In this document: positions 1 to 6,059 of the stretch, one piece after another
How positions within the stretch are numbered: the first letter of the stretch is position 1
Layout of the letters: every line of letters begins with the position of its first letter
Assembly (NCBI GenBank): GCA_030043405.1
Contig: JASHXS010000013.1
Location: 1-7,397, forward strand
Source of the DNA: Thermoplasmata archaeon
GTDB taxonomy: Archaea > Thermoplasmatota > Thermoplasmata > Lutacidiplasmatales > UBA184
Direction of reading: 5' to 3'
Length of the DNA stretch: 7,397 bases
Notes under the pieces: generated by a model
Database searches by the model: none
What the model was told of the DNA's origin: nothing
Seen by the model: only the letters and a program-made list of their open reading frames with translations
Made by a program: the position numbers and the translations under genes

Positions 1-1322
1 CGAAGGTCCTCCTGATCTCGGGCCACGACTACTTCGGCCTCAACCCGCCGAGCTCGACGTTCGGCGGCGTGATGCGCAAGGAGACGCTCAACTGCGTCAA
101 CTTCAAGCGCATGATGACCCAGCCCGCCGTCGTCACGGCCCGGGAGCAGGGTCTCAAGATCATCGCCGGCGGGCCGTGCGCCTGGCAGCTCGCGCCCCCG
201 ACCCGGATGAAGCTGCCGTGGATCCAGGAGTTCGTGGACTCCTTCGGCGGCATCGACTCCGTCGTGGAGGGCGAGGGCGACATCTTCGTCAAGGAGATCG
301 TCGGGAAGGCGCTCCGCGACGAGTTCCTCCCGCCCCACGTCGTCCTGGGGGCGCGCGAAGCGCCCAAGGTCGAGCAGATCTCCTCGATCAAGTACCCCAG
401 CGTCAACGTCCTGGTCGAGATCGGCCGGGGCTGCTGCCGCGGCTGCTCGTTCTGCTCCGTGACCACGCGTCCGACGCGCTGGTACTCCCTCGAGAAGATC
501 GAGGAGGAGCTCAAGGTCAACGCGACGATCGGGATTCGCAAGGGGCTCCTCCACTCCGACGACGTCTACTTCTACGGCAGCCCGAACGTGATGCCCCACG
601 AGGAGAAGCTGATCCCGCTCCTCCAGCTGGCGAAGCGGTACTACGAGCAGGTCGGCTGGAGCCACGTCGCGATCGCGAGCCTGATGACCAAACCCAAGCT
701 GCTCTCGAAGTGCGCGGAAGTGCTCATCGACGAGAAGCAGAGCTGGTGGGGGGTCGAGGTCGGCGTCGAGACGGGGTCGCCTCGGATGATCACCGCCGCC
801 ATGCCCGGGAAGGTCGCGCCGTTCAAGGCGTCGCAGTGGCCGGAGCTCGTCGTCCAGGCGGCCGGTCTCATGAACGACAACCACGTCTATCCGGCGTGCA
901 CGTTCATCATCGGCCTCCCGCAGGAAACCGAGGACGACGTCGCGAGGACGATCGACCTCATCGATGACCTCTGGGATTTCAAGGGGCTTCTCGTCCCCAT
1001 GTTCTTCGTGCCGCTCGGGCACCTCAAGTCGCGGGACTGGTTCCGGCGCGACCGCGTGAGCCCGATGCAGGAGGAGCTCCTGAAGCGGGCCCTCTCGCAT
1101 GGGATCCGGCAGTCGAAGGCGATGCTGAACGACTTCTTCGACTGGGAGGGGAACCACACCACGCTCTACCGGCAGGGGTTCCGGGGGTTCATCGCGTTCC
1201 TCGAGACGCTCGCGAAGATGCACGGGTTGTACAGCCCGGCCCGTCGGCCGGGGCGCGAGATCCGAGACCCGAACCTCACGCCCGACCGGTTGCCCGTCCC
1301 GACCATTCCCGTCCGGGAATAG
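1..1322 (+). CDS. Cobalamin-binding-type radical SAM enzyme, 5'-truncated by the window edge
   Basis: The reading frame is open from the first full codon (base 3) to a TAG at 1320-1322, so the true start lies upstream; the Met at base 69 is internal. The visible N-terminal part resembles the later half of a B12-binding Rossmann domain: a strand reading KVLLISG, then IIAGGP, then VVEGEGD, which usually closes that domain. The radical SAM core follows with a canonical CxxxCxxC cluster motif, its cysteines encoded at 432, 444 and 453, for the 4Fe-4S cluster that cleaves S-adenosylmethionine. Further core signatures are HSDD, VEVGVETGS and FIIGLPQETEDD. An extra cysteine sits directly after the first cluster cysteine. 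These features match the COG1032 superfamily, whose members methylate or form C-C bonds on unactivated carbons. The substrate is not readable from sequence. Archaeal lipid enzymes (GDGT ring or tetraether synthases) belong to the same broad superfamily, so a lipid role is possible but unproven. The gene ends 9 bases from the convergent JAMM gene. Confidence 0.88.
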   Translation, partial: KVLLISGHDYFGLNPPSSTFGGVMRKETLNCVNFKRMMTQPAVVTAREQGLKIIAGGPCAWQLAPPTRMKLPWIQEFVDSFGGIDSVVEGEGDIFVKEIVGKALRDEFLPPHVVLGAREAPKVEQISSIKYPSVNVLVEIGRGCCRGCSFCSVTTRPTRWYSLEKIEEELKVNATIGIRKGLLHSDDVYFYGSPNVMPHEEKLIPLLQLAKRYYEQVGWSHVAIASLMTKPKLLSKCAEVLIDEKQSWWGVEVGVETGSPRMITAAMPGKVAPFKASQWPELVVQAAGLMNDNHVYPACTFIIGLPQETEDDVARTIDLIDDLWDFKGLLVPMFFVPLGHLKSRDWFRRDRVSPMQEELLKRALSHGIRQSKAMLNDFFDWEGNHTTLYRQGFRGFIAFLETLAKMHGLYSPARRPGREIRDPNLTPDRLPVPTIPVRE

Positions 1323-1331
1323 GCAGCGGCT

Positions 1332-1865
1332 TCACGCCTCGTCGTCCGGCCACGATGGGTCGGGGGGCGGGGGCGAATCCCCGGGCCGGTGGACGGCTCG
1401 AGGGCGGAAGGTCGCGGCAGGCGCGTCCCCGACGGGCATCTCGATCACCCGGAGCGTCGTCTCGTTCCCGTTCCCGTCGTACGCGCGCCAGCTGCCCGGC
1501 CCGAACGGCGCGCCGAGGATCAGGTGACGACGGCCCCAGTTCCGGAACAGCCGGAGGTCCGCGTCGGACGGGTGCAACGCCCCGGACGGGTGCGAGTGGA
1601 CGGTGCCGGCCACCGTCAGGTCCGCCGGGAGCATGTACAGCTGGAAGTTGGCGTGACGCCGGCCCGCGGTCGTGCCGGGGAGCATGAGCAGTTCGCTGAT
1701 GGTGCCGGGCGGGTCCGCCCGGAAGACCCCGCCGAACTCGTTCGGGTAGGCGCTGCGGGCGCTGGAGAGCGCACTGTGGAGCGCCCGCCGGGTGATCGCG
1801 GTCGGCGCGTCCCCCAGGCGGGGGCCGCCCGGCGCGCGCTTACGCTGGGGGCGGAACATCGGCAT
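1332..1865 (-). CDS. JAMM/MPN+ domain metalloprotease
   Basis: This 177-residue protein carries a complete JAMM zinc-protease signature: the upstream catalytic Glu (E43 in NEFGG), then H90-S-H92, S100 and D103 in exact HxHx7SxxD spacing. Such enzymes cleave isopeptide bonds or C-terminal extensions. Archaeal stand-alone versions include the HvJAMM1 desampylase, which removes ubiquitin-like SAMP modifiers, so desampylation or maturation of a ubiquitin-like or sulfur-carrier protein is a reasonable inference. No such substrate gene lies in the window. The N-terminal 20 residues are basic and Pro/Gly-rich, and the last 30 are Pro/Asp-rich and probably disordered, so the folded domain is compact (about residues 25-145). 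The ATG at 1865 is preferred over the one two codons later because GGAGGAG (1882-1876) sits 10 bases ahead. The start lies 26 bases inside the end of nadK, so the two are probably translated from one mRNA. The stop is TGA at 1334-1332. Confidence 0.9.
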   Translation of the reverse strand: MPMFRPQRKRAPGGPRLGDAPTAITRRALHSALSSARSAYPNEFGGVFRADPPGTISELLMLPGTTAGRRHANFQLYMLPADLTVAGTVHSHPSGALHPSDADLRLFRNWGRRHLILGAPFGPGSWRAYDGNGNETTLRVIEMPVGDAPAATFRPRAVHRPGDSPPPPDPSWPDDEA

Positions 1866-2718
1866 CGCGCGCCGGCTCCTCCGTCGCTTCCTCGGTCCAG
1901 GGGAGGATGCCCTTGCCCCGCAGCCGATAGAGGAAGCTCGCCCCGAACCGTACGATGCGGGCGCGTCGGGGGGACCGATAGATCGTCAACGTACCGCCCG
2001 CGGGCAGGGGCGTCTCGGACTGTCCGTCCACGATCGTGACCGAACCGCGGTCCGGTTCGAGCGCTCGCAGTCGGATCGTCCGCAGCGACTCCAGGACGAG
2101 GGCGCGGGCTTCGGCCCGGAAGGGGGCGATCGAGGTCAGGACCAGGGCGTCGAGCGCCGGGTCGACGATCGGCCCGAACGAGCTGAGCGAGTAGGCGGTC
2201 GAGCCCGTCGGGGTCGCGACGATGACGCCGTCCGCCCGGATCCGGCCCGCCGGTTCTCCGTCGACATCGACGGAGAAGCGCGCCATGCGGCCGACGTGGG
2301 CCGCGTGCAGCACCACGTCGTTCGTCGCGTCGGCGAGCGGGTGGTGATCGACCTCCGCCGCGAGCTTCATCCGGTCCTCGACATGGTAGAAGCCGCCGAG
2401 GAGTCGCTCGACCGCCGCCTCGACCTCTCGGGGACGATGGGCCCCGAGCTCTGCCAGGACGCCGACCGTCCCGGCATTGATCGGGAGCAGGGGCACTTGG
2501 CTTCGCCCCAGGGTATAGAGGAACGTGCCGTCGCCCCCGACCGCGACCAATACATCCGGTCGCATCGACTCCACGGGCGCGTGCGGGAGGTCGGGGCCGA
2601 CGCTCGGCACCTCGTCGCTGATGACGAGGTCCGCGCGCGCTCCGACCTGGGCCACGATCCGACCCGCCAGGTCGAGGGCGACCGGCTTGCGCGGGTTGGC
2701 GGCCACGCCGATCTTCAG
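1840..2718 (-). CDS. nadK: NAD kinase (ATP- or polyphosphate-dependent), probable CTG start
   Basis: The enzyme phosphorylates NAD to NADP in the cytoplasm. Diagnostic motifs are GGDGT (residues 61-65 from the CTG start), PINAGTVGVLAE, the ND pair of ATNDVVLH and the conserved TPTGSTAYSLSSFGPIVDP loop. The length of 292 residues is close to other archaeal NAD kinases. I place the start at CTG 2718-2716. This restores the first beta strand (Lys-Ile-Gly-Val ahead of AANPRKP), which the family normally has, and it sits 5 bases after GGAGGGG (2730-2724). The nearest conventional start, GTG at 2706, would remove that strand and lies 17 bases from the same ribosome site. The CTG overlaps the TGA of the upstream phosphatase as CTGA, so translation is probably coupled. 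The C-terminal tail (TEEATEEPARDADVPPPA) is acidic and Pro-rich, and it doubles as the start region of the JAMM gene. The stop is TAA at 1842-1840. Family assignment is firm; the start codon is inference. Confidence 0.95.
   Translation of the reverse strand: MKIGVAANPRKPVALDLAGRIVAQVGARADLVISDEVPSVGPDLPHAPVESMRPDVLVAVGGDGTFLYTLGRSQVPLLPINAGTVGVLAELGAHRPREVEAAVERLLGGFYHVEDRMKLAAEVDHHPLADATNDVVLHAAHVGRMARFSVDVDGEPAGRIRADGVIVATPTGSTAYSLSSFGPIVDPALDALVLTSIAPFRAEARALVLESLRTIRLRALEPDRGSVTIVDGQSETPLPAGGTLTIYRSPRRARIVRFGASFLYRLRGKGILPWTEEATEEPARDADVPPPA
1876..1882 (-). promoter_or_regulatory. Ribosome binding site of the JAMM gene inside nadK
   Basis: The minus strand reads GGAGGAG at 1882-1876, a strong Shine-Dalgarno match, with a 10-base spacer to the ATG at 1865. 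It lies wholly inside the C-terminal coding tail of nadK, which implies internal initiation or coupled translation within a shared transcript. Confidence 0.6.
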
Positions 2719-3527
2719 AGGTACCCCTCCGCGGTCGCCGCCCGGGCGAACGCCGGGTCGCCCCAGGCGAAGACGCTGGTGCGCTCGTCGACGGTGATGG
2801 GGAAGGACTCGAGCGAGCGACCGTGCCCGTCGACGACCCCGCCGCCCGCTTCGCTCAGGATGCGGTAGGCCGCGGCGATGTCAGTCGCGCGGAGGTTACG
2901 GGCCTCGGGCGCGTTCTCGAAGAGGTACGCGTCACCCGCGCCCTCGGCCACCGCCATCATCTCGAGGGACGCGCAGCCGAGCGAGCGGATCCGACGCGCC
3001 CTCCGGGCCAGTCGGGCGGCGCGGTCGGTGGCGTGGTGCCCGAGGTTCACGAAGACCATCTCGCTCTTCGGGCTCCAGGGTCGGGTCCGGATCGGTCGGC
3101 CGTCCCGGAACGCGCCGCCGCCGCGCGTGGCCCAGTACGTCGTTCCCCGGTAGAGGTCCCGCACCAGGCCGATGTCCACGCCCGCCAGGTCCTGTCGCCC
3201 TAGGGCCAGCGAGATGGTCGTCAGGGGCAGGTTTCGAAGGGCGTTGTGCGTCCCGTCGATCGGGTCGACGACCAGCGTCCGCCCGCCCCCGCGGGCGACC
3301 GCACCCACTTCCTCCGAAACGAGGTCCCAGTCGACTCCTTCGGCCGAGAGCACCTTGAGGATCTCGGCTTCGGCGAGTCGGTCGATCTCCTCGGTCGGGC
3401 TCCCGCTCGCTCCCATCCCCACCACGTCGGCCCGGTGGGGCGAGTCCGCGATGTCACGGAAGACCCGCTCGACGGCGACGCTGATCCGGTACAGGATGTC
3501 CACGTCGGCGCGGTCGCCGTCGCTCAC
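2715..3527 (-). CDS. Inositol-monophosphatase-family phosphatase (IMPase / FBPase / NADP phosphatase type)
   Basis: This Mg-dependent, lithium-sensitive-type phosphatase family hydrolyses inositol phosphates, fructose 1,6-bisphosphate or NADP. Counting from the GTG start, the metal-binding motifs are VSEE (E72/E73), VVDPIDGT (D88, D91) and the C-terminal ATDIAAA (D216), followed by EAGGGVVD. The N-terminal VVGMGASGSPTEEID block matches archaeal members. The GTG at 3527 gives 270 residues, in the usual 250-270 range, and lies about 25 bases after a TTTAAC box, as expected for a leaderless archaeal transcript. An ATG at 3593 would add 22 residues but has no ribosome site or correctly placed box; it remains the alternative. 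The gene overlaps nadK by two bases. In Methanocaldococcus jannaschii a phosphatase of this family is fused ahead of NAD kinase in one bifunctional protein, so the same order here suggests NADP phosphatase activity. That specificity is inference; fructose-bisphosphatase or inositol phosphatase activity cannot be excluded. Confidence 0.9.
   Translation of the reverse strand: MSDGDRADVDILYRISVAVERVFRDIADSPHRADVVGMGASGSPTEEIDRLAEAEILKVLSAEGVDWDLVSEEVGAVARGGGRTLVVDPIDGTHNALRNLPLTTISLALGRQDLAGVDIGLVRDLYRGTTYWATRGGGAFRDGRPIRTRPWSPKSEMVFVNLGHHATDRAARLARRARRIRSLGCASLEMMAVAEGAGDAYLFENAPEARNLRATDIAAAYRILSEAGGGVVDGHGRSLESFPITVDERTSVFAWGDPAFARAATAEGYL
2724..2730 (-). promoter_or_regulatory. Ribosome binding site that decides the nadK start
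   Basis: The minus strand reads GGAGGGG at 2730-2724, inside the last codons of the upstream phosphatase gene. It is 5 bases from the CTG at 2718 (7 from the GGAGG core), a normal spacing, but 17 bases from the alternative GTG at 2706. It is the main sequence argument for the CTG start. Confidence 0.6.
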
Positions 3528-3547
3528 GCCCGCCGGAATCCGGGACG

Positions 3548-3555
3548 CGTTAAAG
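3548..3555 (-). promoter_or_regulatory. Putative TATA box of the phosphatase-nadK-JAMM operon
   Basis: The minus strand reads CTTTAACG, one of the few AT-rich spots in a GC-rich neighbourhood. Its centre is about 25 bases ahead of the GTG at 3527, which predicts a transcript beginning at or next to the start codon. It lies inside the reading frame if the longer ATG start at 3593 were used, so it argues for the shorter protein. Confidence 0.45.
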
Positions 3556-3597
3556 ACAGCTTCTTCGCCGAGGGCGCGCTCGTCTGCCGGCATGATG

Positions 3598-3603
3598 TTA
3601 TCT
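3598..3603 (+). promoter_or_regulatory. Putative TATA box of the beta-CASP RNase gene
   Basis: The plus strand reads TTATCT, within a slightly larger AT-rich patch (about 3592-3603). Its centre is about 25-26 bases ahead of the ATG at 3626. No Shine-Dalgarno sequence precedes that ATG (the bases just upstream are CGCCCCGCCG), so a leaderless mRNA is likely. Confidence 0.45.
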
Positions 3604-3625
3604 GGCTAGGCCGCTCGCCCCGCCG

Positions 3626-4858
3626 ATGGAACTCCAGTTCCTTGGCGGCGCCTCGGAGATCGGCTCGCTGGGTCTCGTGATCCGCGACCAGGGCCGAACC
3701 CTCCTGTGCGACTACGGGATGACGCCGACCGACCCGCCCTCGTACCCGCGGCCCGCGCCCACCAACATCGACGTCGCGGTCCTCTCGCATGCCCACCTGG
3801 ACCACTCGGGCATGACGCCGATCCTCTCCCGATTGCCCAAGGCCCGTCTCGTGGGGACTCCGGTGACCTTGGCGGTCGCGGACCTGCTCACACGCGACGC
3901 CCTGAAGGTCGCCCGCTTGAACGGGTACCTCCCCCCCTACACCACCGGCGACATTCACGCGATCCACGCCCAAGCGACGGCGGTGGACCGGCACGGTACG
4001 TTCCGTCATCGGGGCATCGAGATCGAGTTCACACCGGCCGGGCACATCCCCGGCGCGTCCATGATGCTGTACCGAGGCGAGAAGGATGTGTTGTTCACCG
4101 GCGACCTCCAGACGCACGCGACGCACCTGGTCGGCGGGGCCGAGCCGCTCGAGTGCGACGTGCTCGTGATGGAGTCGACGTACGCCGGCAAGGAGCACCC
4201 CGACCGCAAAGAGACGGAGCGACGGTTCCGGGACAAGGTCGCGGAGACCGTGGAGCGAGGCGGAAAGGTCGTCGTGCCGGCGTTCGCCGTCGGACGGGCC
4301 CAGGAGGTGCTGCTCACCCTCGCGTCCTCCGGGTTCGAGACGTACCTCGACGGGATGGCCCGGTCGGTCAACAGCATCTACCTCGGCGCTCCCGAGTACC
4401 TGGCGGACGCGAAGCGGTTCCGCCGGGCCCTGGAGGGCGTCCACGTCGTGGAGCATCCGGGCGACCGCAAGCGGGCGCTGCGGGAGGCCGAGGTCATCGT
4501 GACGACCGGCGGCATGTTGGACGGGGGCCCGGTCCTGTACTACATCGGGGAGCTGTACACCGACGCGAACTCGTCCATCCTGCTCACCGGGTTCCAGGTC
4601 GAGGGCTCCAATGGCCGGAAGCTGCTCGAGGAAGGCACCCTCACGATCGACGACACGGTCATCCGACCGGCCTGCGAGATCGAGAAGTACGACTTCTCCG
4701 CCCACGCGGGCCACTCCGACCTGGTCAAGTTCGCCCAATCCACCCGGGCCTCGAAGGTGATCCTGATGCACGGCGACCAGCGCGAGGCTCTCCAGGACGC
4801 CCTTCGGCCGTCCATGGACGTCCTGCTCCCGACGAACGGCCCGACCTTCACGGTCTGA
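3626..4858 (+). CDS. Beta-CASP metallo-beta-lactamase ribonuclease, aCPSF2-like
   Basis: This 410-residue zinc-dependent nuclease has the full set of family motifs: D29 (motif 1), HAHLDH at 55-60 (motif 2), H140 (motif 3), D160 in FTGDL (motif 4), E184 in ESTYAGKEHP (motif A), H360 in FSAHAGHSD (motif B) and H382 in LMHGD (motif C). All expected metal ligands are present, so it should be active. It lacks the N-terminal KH domains of aCPSF1 (FttA, the archaeal termination factor) and matches the length of the KH-less archaeal CPSF2 group. aRNase J is a related alternative. Expected roles are RNA 3'-end processing and exonucleolytic decay in the cytoplasm. The ATG at 3626 starts directly at the first beta strand (MELQFLGGASEIG), as is usual for the family. 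It is transcribed divergently from the phosphatase operon and ends 18 bases from the convergent GTPase gene. Confidence 0.94.
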   Translation: MELQFLGGASEIGSLGLVIRDQGRTLLCDYGMTPTDPPSYPRPAPTNIDVAVLSHAHLDHSGMTPILSRLPKARLVGTPVTLAVADLLTRDALKVARLNGYLPPYTTGDIHAIHAQATAVDRHGTFRHRGIEIEFTPAGHIPGASMMLYRGEKDVLFTGDLQTHATHLVGGAEPLECDVLVMESTYAGKEHPDRKETERRFRDKVAETVERGGKVVVPAFAVGRAQEVLLTLASSGFETYLDGMARSVNSIYLGAPEYLADAKRFRRALEGVHVVEHPGDRKRALREAEVIVTTGGMLDGGPVLYYIGELYTDANSSILLTGFQVEGSNGRKLLEEGTLTIDDTVIRPACEIEKYDFSAHAGHSDLVKFAQSTRASKVILMHGDQREALQDALRPSMDVLLPTNGPTFTV

Positions 4859-4876
4859 GCCCCCGGGGGGGTCGGG

Positions 4877-5956
4877 TCAGGCCCCGGATCGACGGCGGGA
4901 GCGACGGGCCGGCGGCTCGCCCACCATCGGCTCCGGCGGCGTCTCCTCGAGCGCCTCCTCCATCGGCGGGAGTTCCCCCGTCGGTCGCACCAGCTCGCGG
5001 ACGCGGCGCCGAAGTTCGGGGATTCCCTCGCCGGTCACGGAGGAGACCTGGAGCCGGTCGGTGTCCCGGCGCTGCAGGTCGAGTTTCGTCTCGACGGGGA
5101 GGATCCGGGTGTTCGGCAGCTCGGCCTCCCACCGCCGGAGCAGCGCCTCCTGTTCCTCCAGGGTGAAACCGCACGTCTCCGTCGGGTCGATCAGGAACAC
5201 GACGACGGTGGCCGGTCCCCGGACGGCCGCCTCGGCCTCGGACTCCGCCGGATTCGTCCGACGGGGGCGACCCAGTACCCCCGGCGTGTCGAGCACCTGC
5301 AGGCGGTCGAATCCCACGTCGGCATGGCCGAGGGCGATGGAGAGCGTGGTGAAGGGATAGTCGGCAACCTTCGGTTGCGCCGACGACAGCTGACCGACCA
5401 GCGAGGACTTCCCGACGTTGGGGAACCCCGCCACGACCAGGGTCGGGCGCGCGGGGTCGACCTTCGGCCGCTCGGCGAGGAAGGCGTCCACGGAACGCAG
5501 CACGAGCAGGTCCCGGTCCACCTCCCGAACGAAACTCGACAGACGGCCGTAGTACGCTCGCACCGCGTCGCCCAGCATCTCGGGGCCATGCAAGCGACGC
5601 GCCCCCGCCTCCGCCTCGCGTTGCAGACCGCGGATCCGCTCCTCGGCCCGACGCACGCGGGTGAGCGCTCGGTCGAGCGTGCCGGCTCCAAAGCGCTCGT
5701 CGACGAGCGTGCGCTCGAACGGGGTCAGCGGCGGCCGAAGGAATCGTTGCGTCTCGAGGCGCAGGTGGCGGACCGTGGTGGCGCCGGCGCGGACGATCTT
5801 CAGCTCCGCACGACGGCGGTCCCGCTCGGGTTTCGACTGTCCTTTCGGGGTGGCGAGGGAGGCGCGGTGGAAGGCGATGTCCAGGATCGCTTCGGAAGGG
5901 GGTGGGACGGGTCGGGCGGCCCGGTGTCGGGGTTTCGCGGCCTGCTGGGGCGCCAT
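4877..5956 (-). CDS. nog1: NOG1-like GTPase, large ribosomal subunit assembly factor
   Basis: This 359-residue protein belongs to the OBG/NOG1 branch of translation-factor GTPases. An N-terminal helical domain (about residues 20-165, with Arg- and Glu-rich segments such as RVRRAEERIRGLQREAEAG) precedes the G domain: G1 GFPNVGKSS at 177-185, G2 in YPFTTLS at 200-206, G3 DTPG at 223-226, G4 TKLD at 290-293 and a G5-like VSSVTGEG at 304-311. The segment DPTETCGFTLEEQ (258-270) is a NOG1 hallmark. NOG1 binds the 60S/50S precursor near the peptidyl-transferase centre and exit tunnel and acts in late subunit assembly. The C-terminus ends in an acidic stretch (EEALEETPPEP) and a basic tail (RRSRRRSGA), both probably disordered; the basic part may contact rRNA. 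The ATG at 5956 has no ribosome binding site but has an AT-rich box upstream. The gene is convergent with the RNase gene and divergent from gcvPA. Confidence 0.93.
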   Translation of the reverse strand: MAPQQAAKPRHRAARPVPPPSEAILDIAFHRASLATPKGQSKPERDRRRAELKIVRAGATTVRHLRLETQRFLRPPLTPFERTLVDERFGAGTLDRALTRVRRAEERIRGLQREAEAGARRLHGPEMLGDAVRAYYGRLSSFVREVDRDLLVLRSVDAFLAERPKVDPARPTLVVAGFPNVGKSSLVGQLSSAQPKVADYPFTTLSIALGHADVGFDRLQVLDTPGVLGRPRRTNPAESEAEAAVRGPATVVVFLIDPTETCGFTLEEQEALLRRWEAELPNTRILPVETKLDLQRRDTDRLQVSSVTGEGIPELRRRVRELVRPTGELPPMEEALEETPPEPMVGEPPARRSRRRSGA

Positions 5957-5985
5957 AGGGGGCGGGCGAGCCGACTCCCGGGGCC

Positions 5986-5996
5986 CGAATACCTTT
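5986..5996 (-). promoter_or_regulatory. Putative promoter (BRE/TATA) of the NOG1-like gene
   Basis: The minus strand reads AAAGGTATTCG. The AT-rich core (GTATTC) is centred about 34 bases ahead of the ATG at 5956, which would put the transcript start near 5964 and give a leader of roughly 8 bases with no Shine-Dalgarno sequence. The assignment rests only on composition and spacing. Confidence 0.35.
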
Positions 5997-6020
5997 GCGA
6001 CGTCCCGCCGCCCCCCTAGG

Positions 6021-6028
6021 ATTTATGG
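6021..6028 (+). promoter_or_regulatory. Putative TATA box of gcvPA
   Basis: The plus strand reads ATTTATGG, the most AT-rich spot between the two divergent genes. Its centre at about 6024 predicts a transcript start near 6050, giving a leader of about 10 bases that would still contain the GGGGAG ribosome site ahead of the TTG. Confidence 0.45.
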
Positions 6029-6049
6029 TTCGCACCGCTAGGTCGCCTC

Positions 6050-6055
6050 GGGGAG
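6050..6055 (+). promoter_or_regulatory. Ribosome binding site supporting the TTG start of gcvPA
   Basis: GGGGAG is followed by a 4-base spacer and TTG at 6060-6062. An in-frame TAG at 6039-6041 excludes any earlier start except within the 18 bases before the TTG, where there is no ATG, GTG or CTG codon in frame. Confidence 0.5.
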
Positions 6056-6059
6056 CTCA

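Noticed and set aside
1792..2868. A 358-codon plus-strand frame opposite nadK and the phosphatase
   Set aside because: It is an antisense shadow with Arg/Asp/Gly repeats and no recognisable motif, while the minus strand carries complete enzyme motifs.
3528..3593. A 22-residue N-terminal extension of the phosphatase from ATG 3593
   Set aside because: There is no ribosome site and no AT-rich box at the right distance, the extension contains the likely TATA box, and the GTG start gives a normal family length. It is kept only as an alternative.
3524..4771. A 415-codon antisense frame across the RNase gene
   Set aside because: It is rich in Arg, Asp, Gly, Val and His, as expected from the complement of GC-biased codons, and shows no domain signature. 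The plus-strand frame has every catalytic motif.
4860..4871. The CCCCCGGGGGGG block as an intrinsic terminator hairpin
   Set aside because: The palindrome has no loop and no following T-tract, so it does not fit a bacterial-type or archaeal terminator.
3706..5166. A 486-codon open frame on the plus strand overlapping the RNase and GTPase genes
   Set aside because: Its translation is an Arg/Pro/Gly/Ala-rich low-complexity product with no family motif. It is a +2 shadow of the RNase gene and antisense to the GTPase, typical of high-GC DNA.
4848..6035. A 395-codon open frame on the minus strand covering the GTPase gene
   Set aside because: It is a frame-shifted shadow of the NOG1-like gene. 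Only the frame ending at 4877 contains the GTPase motifs in order.
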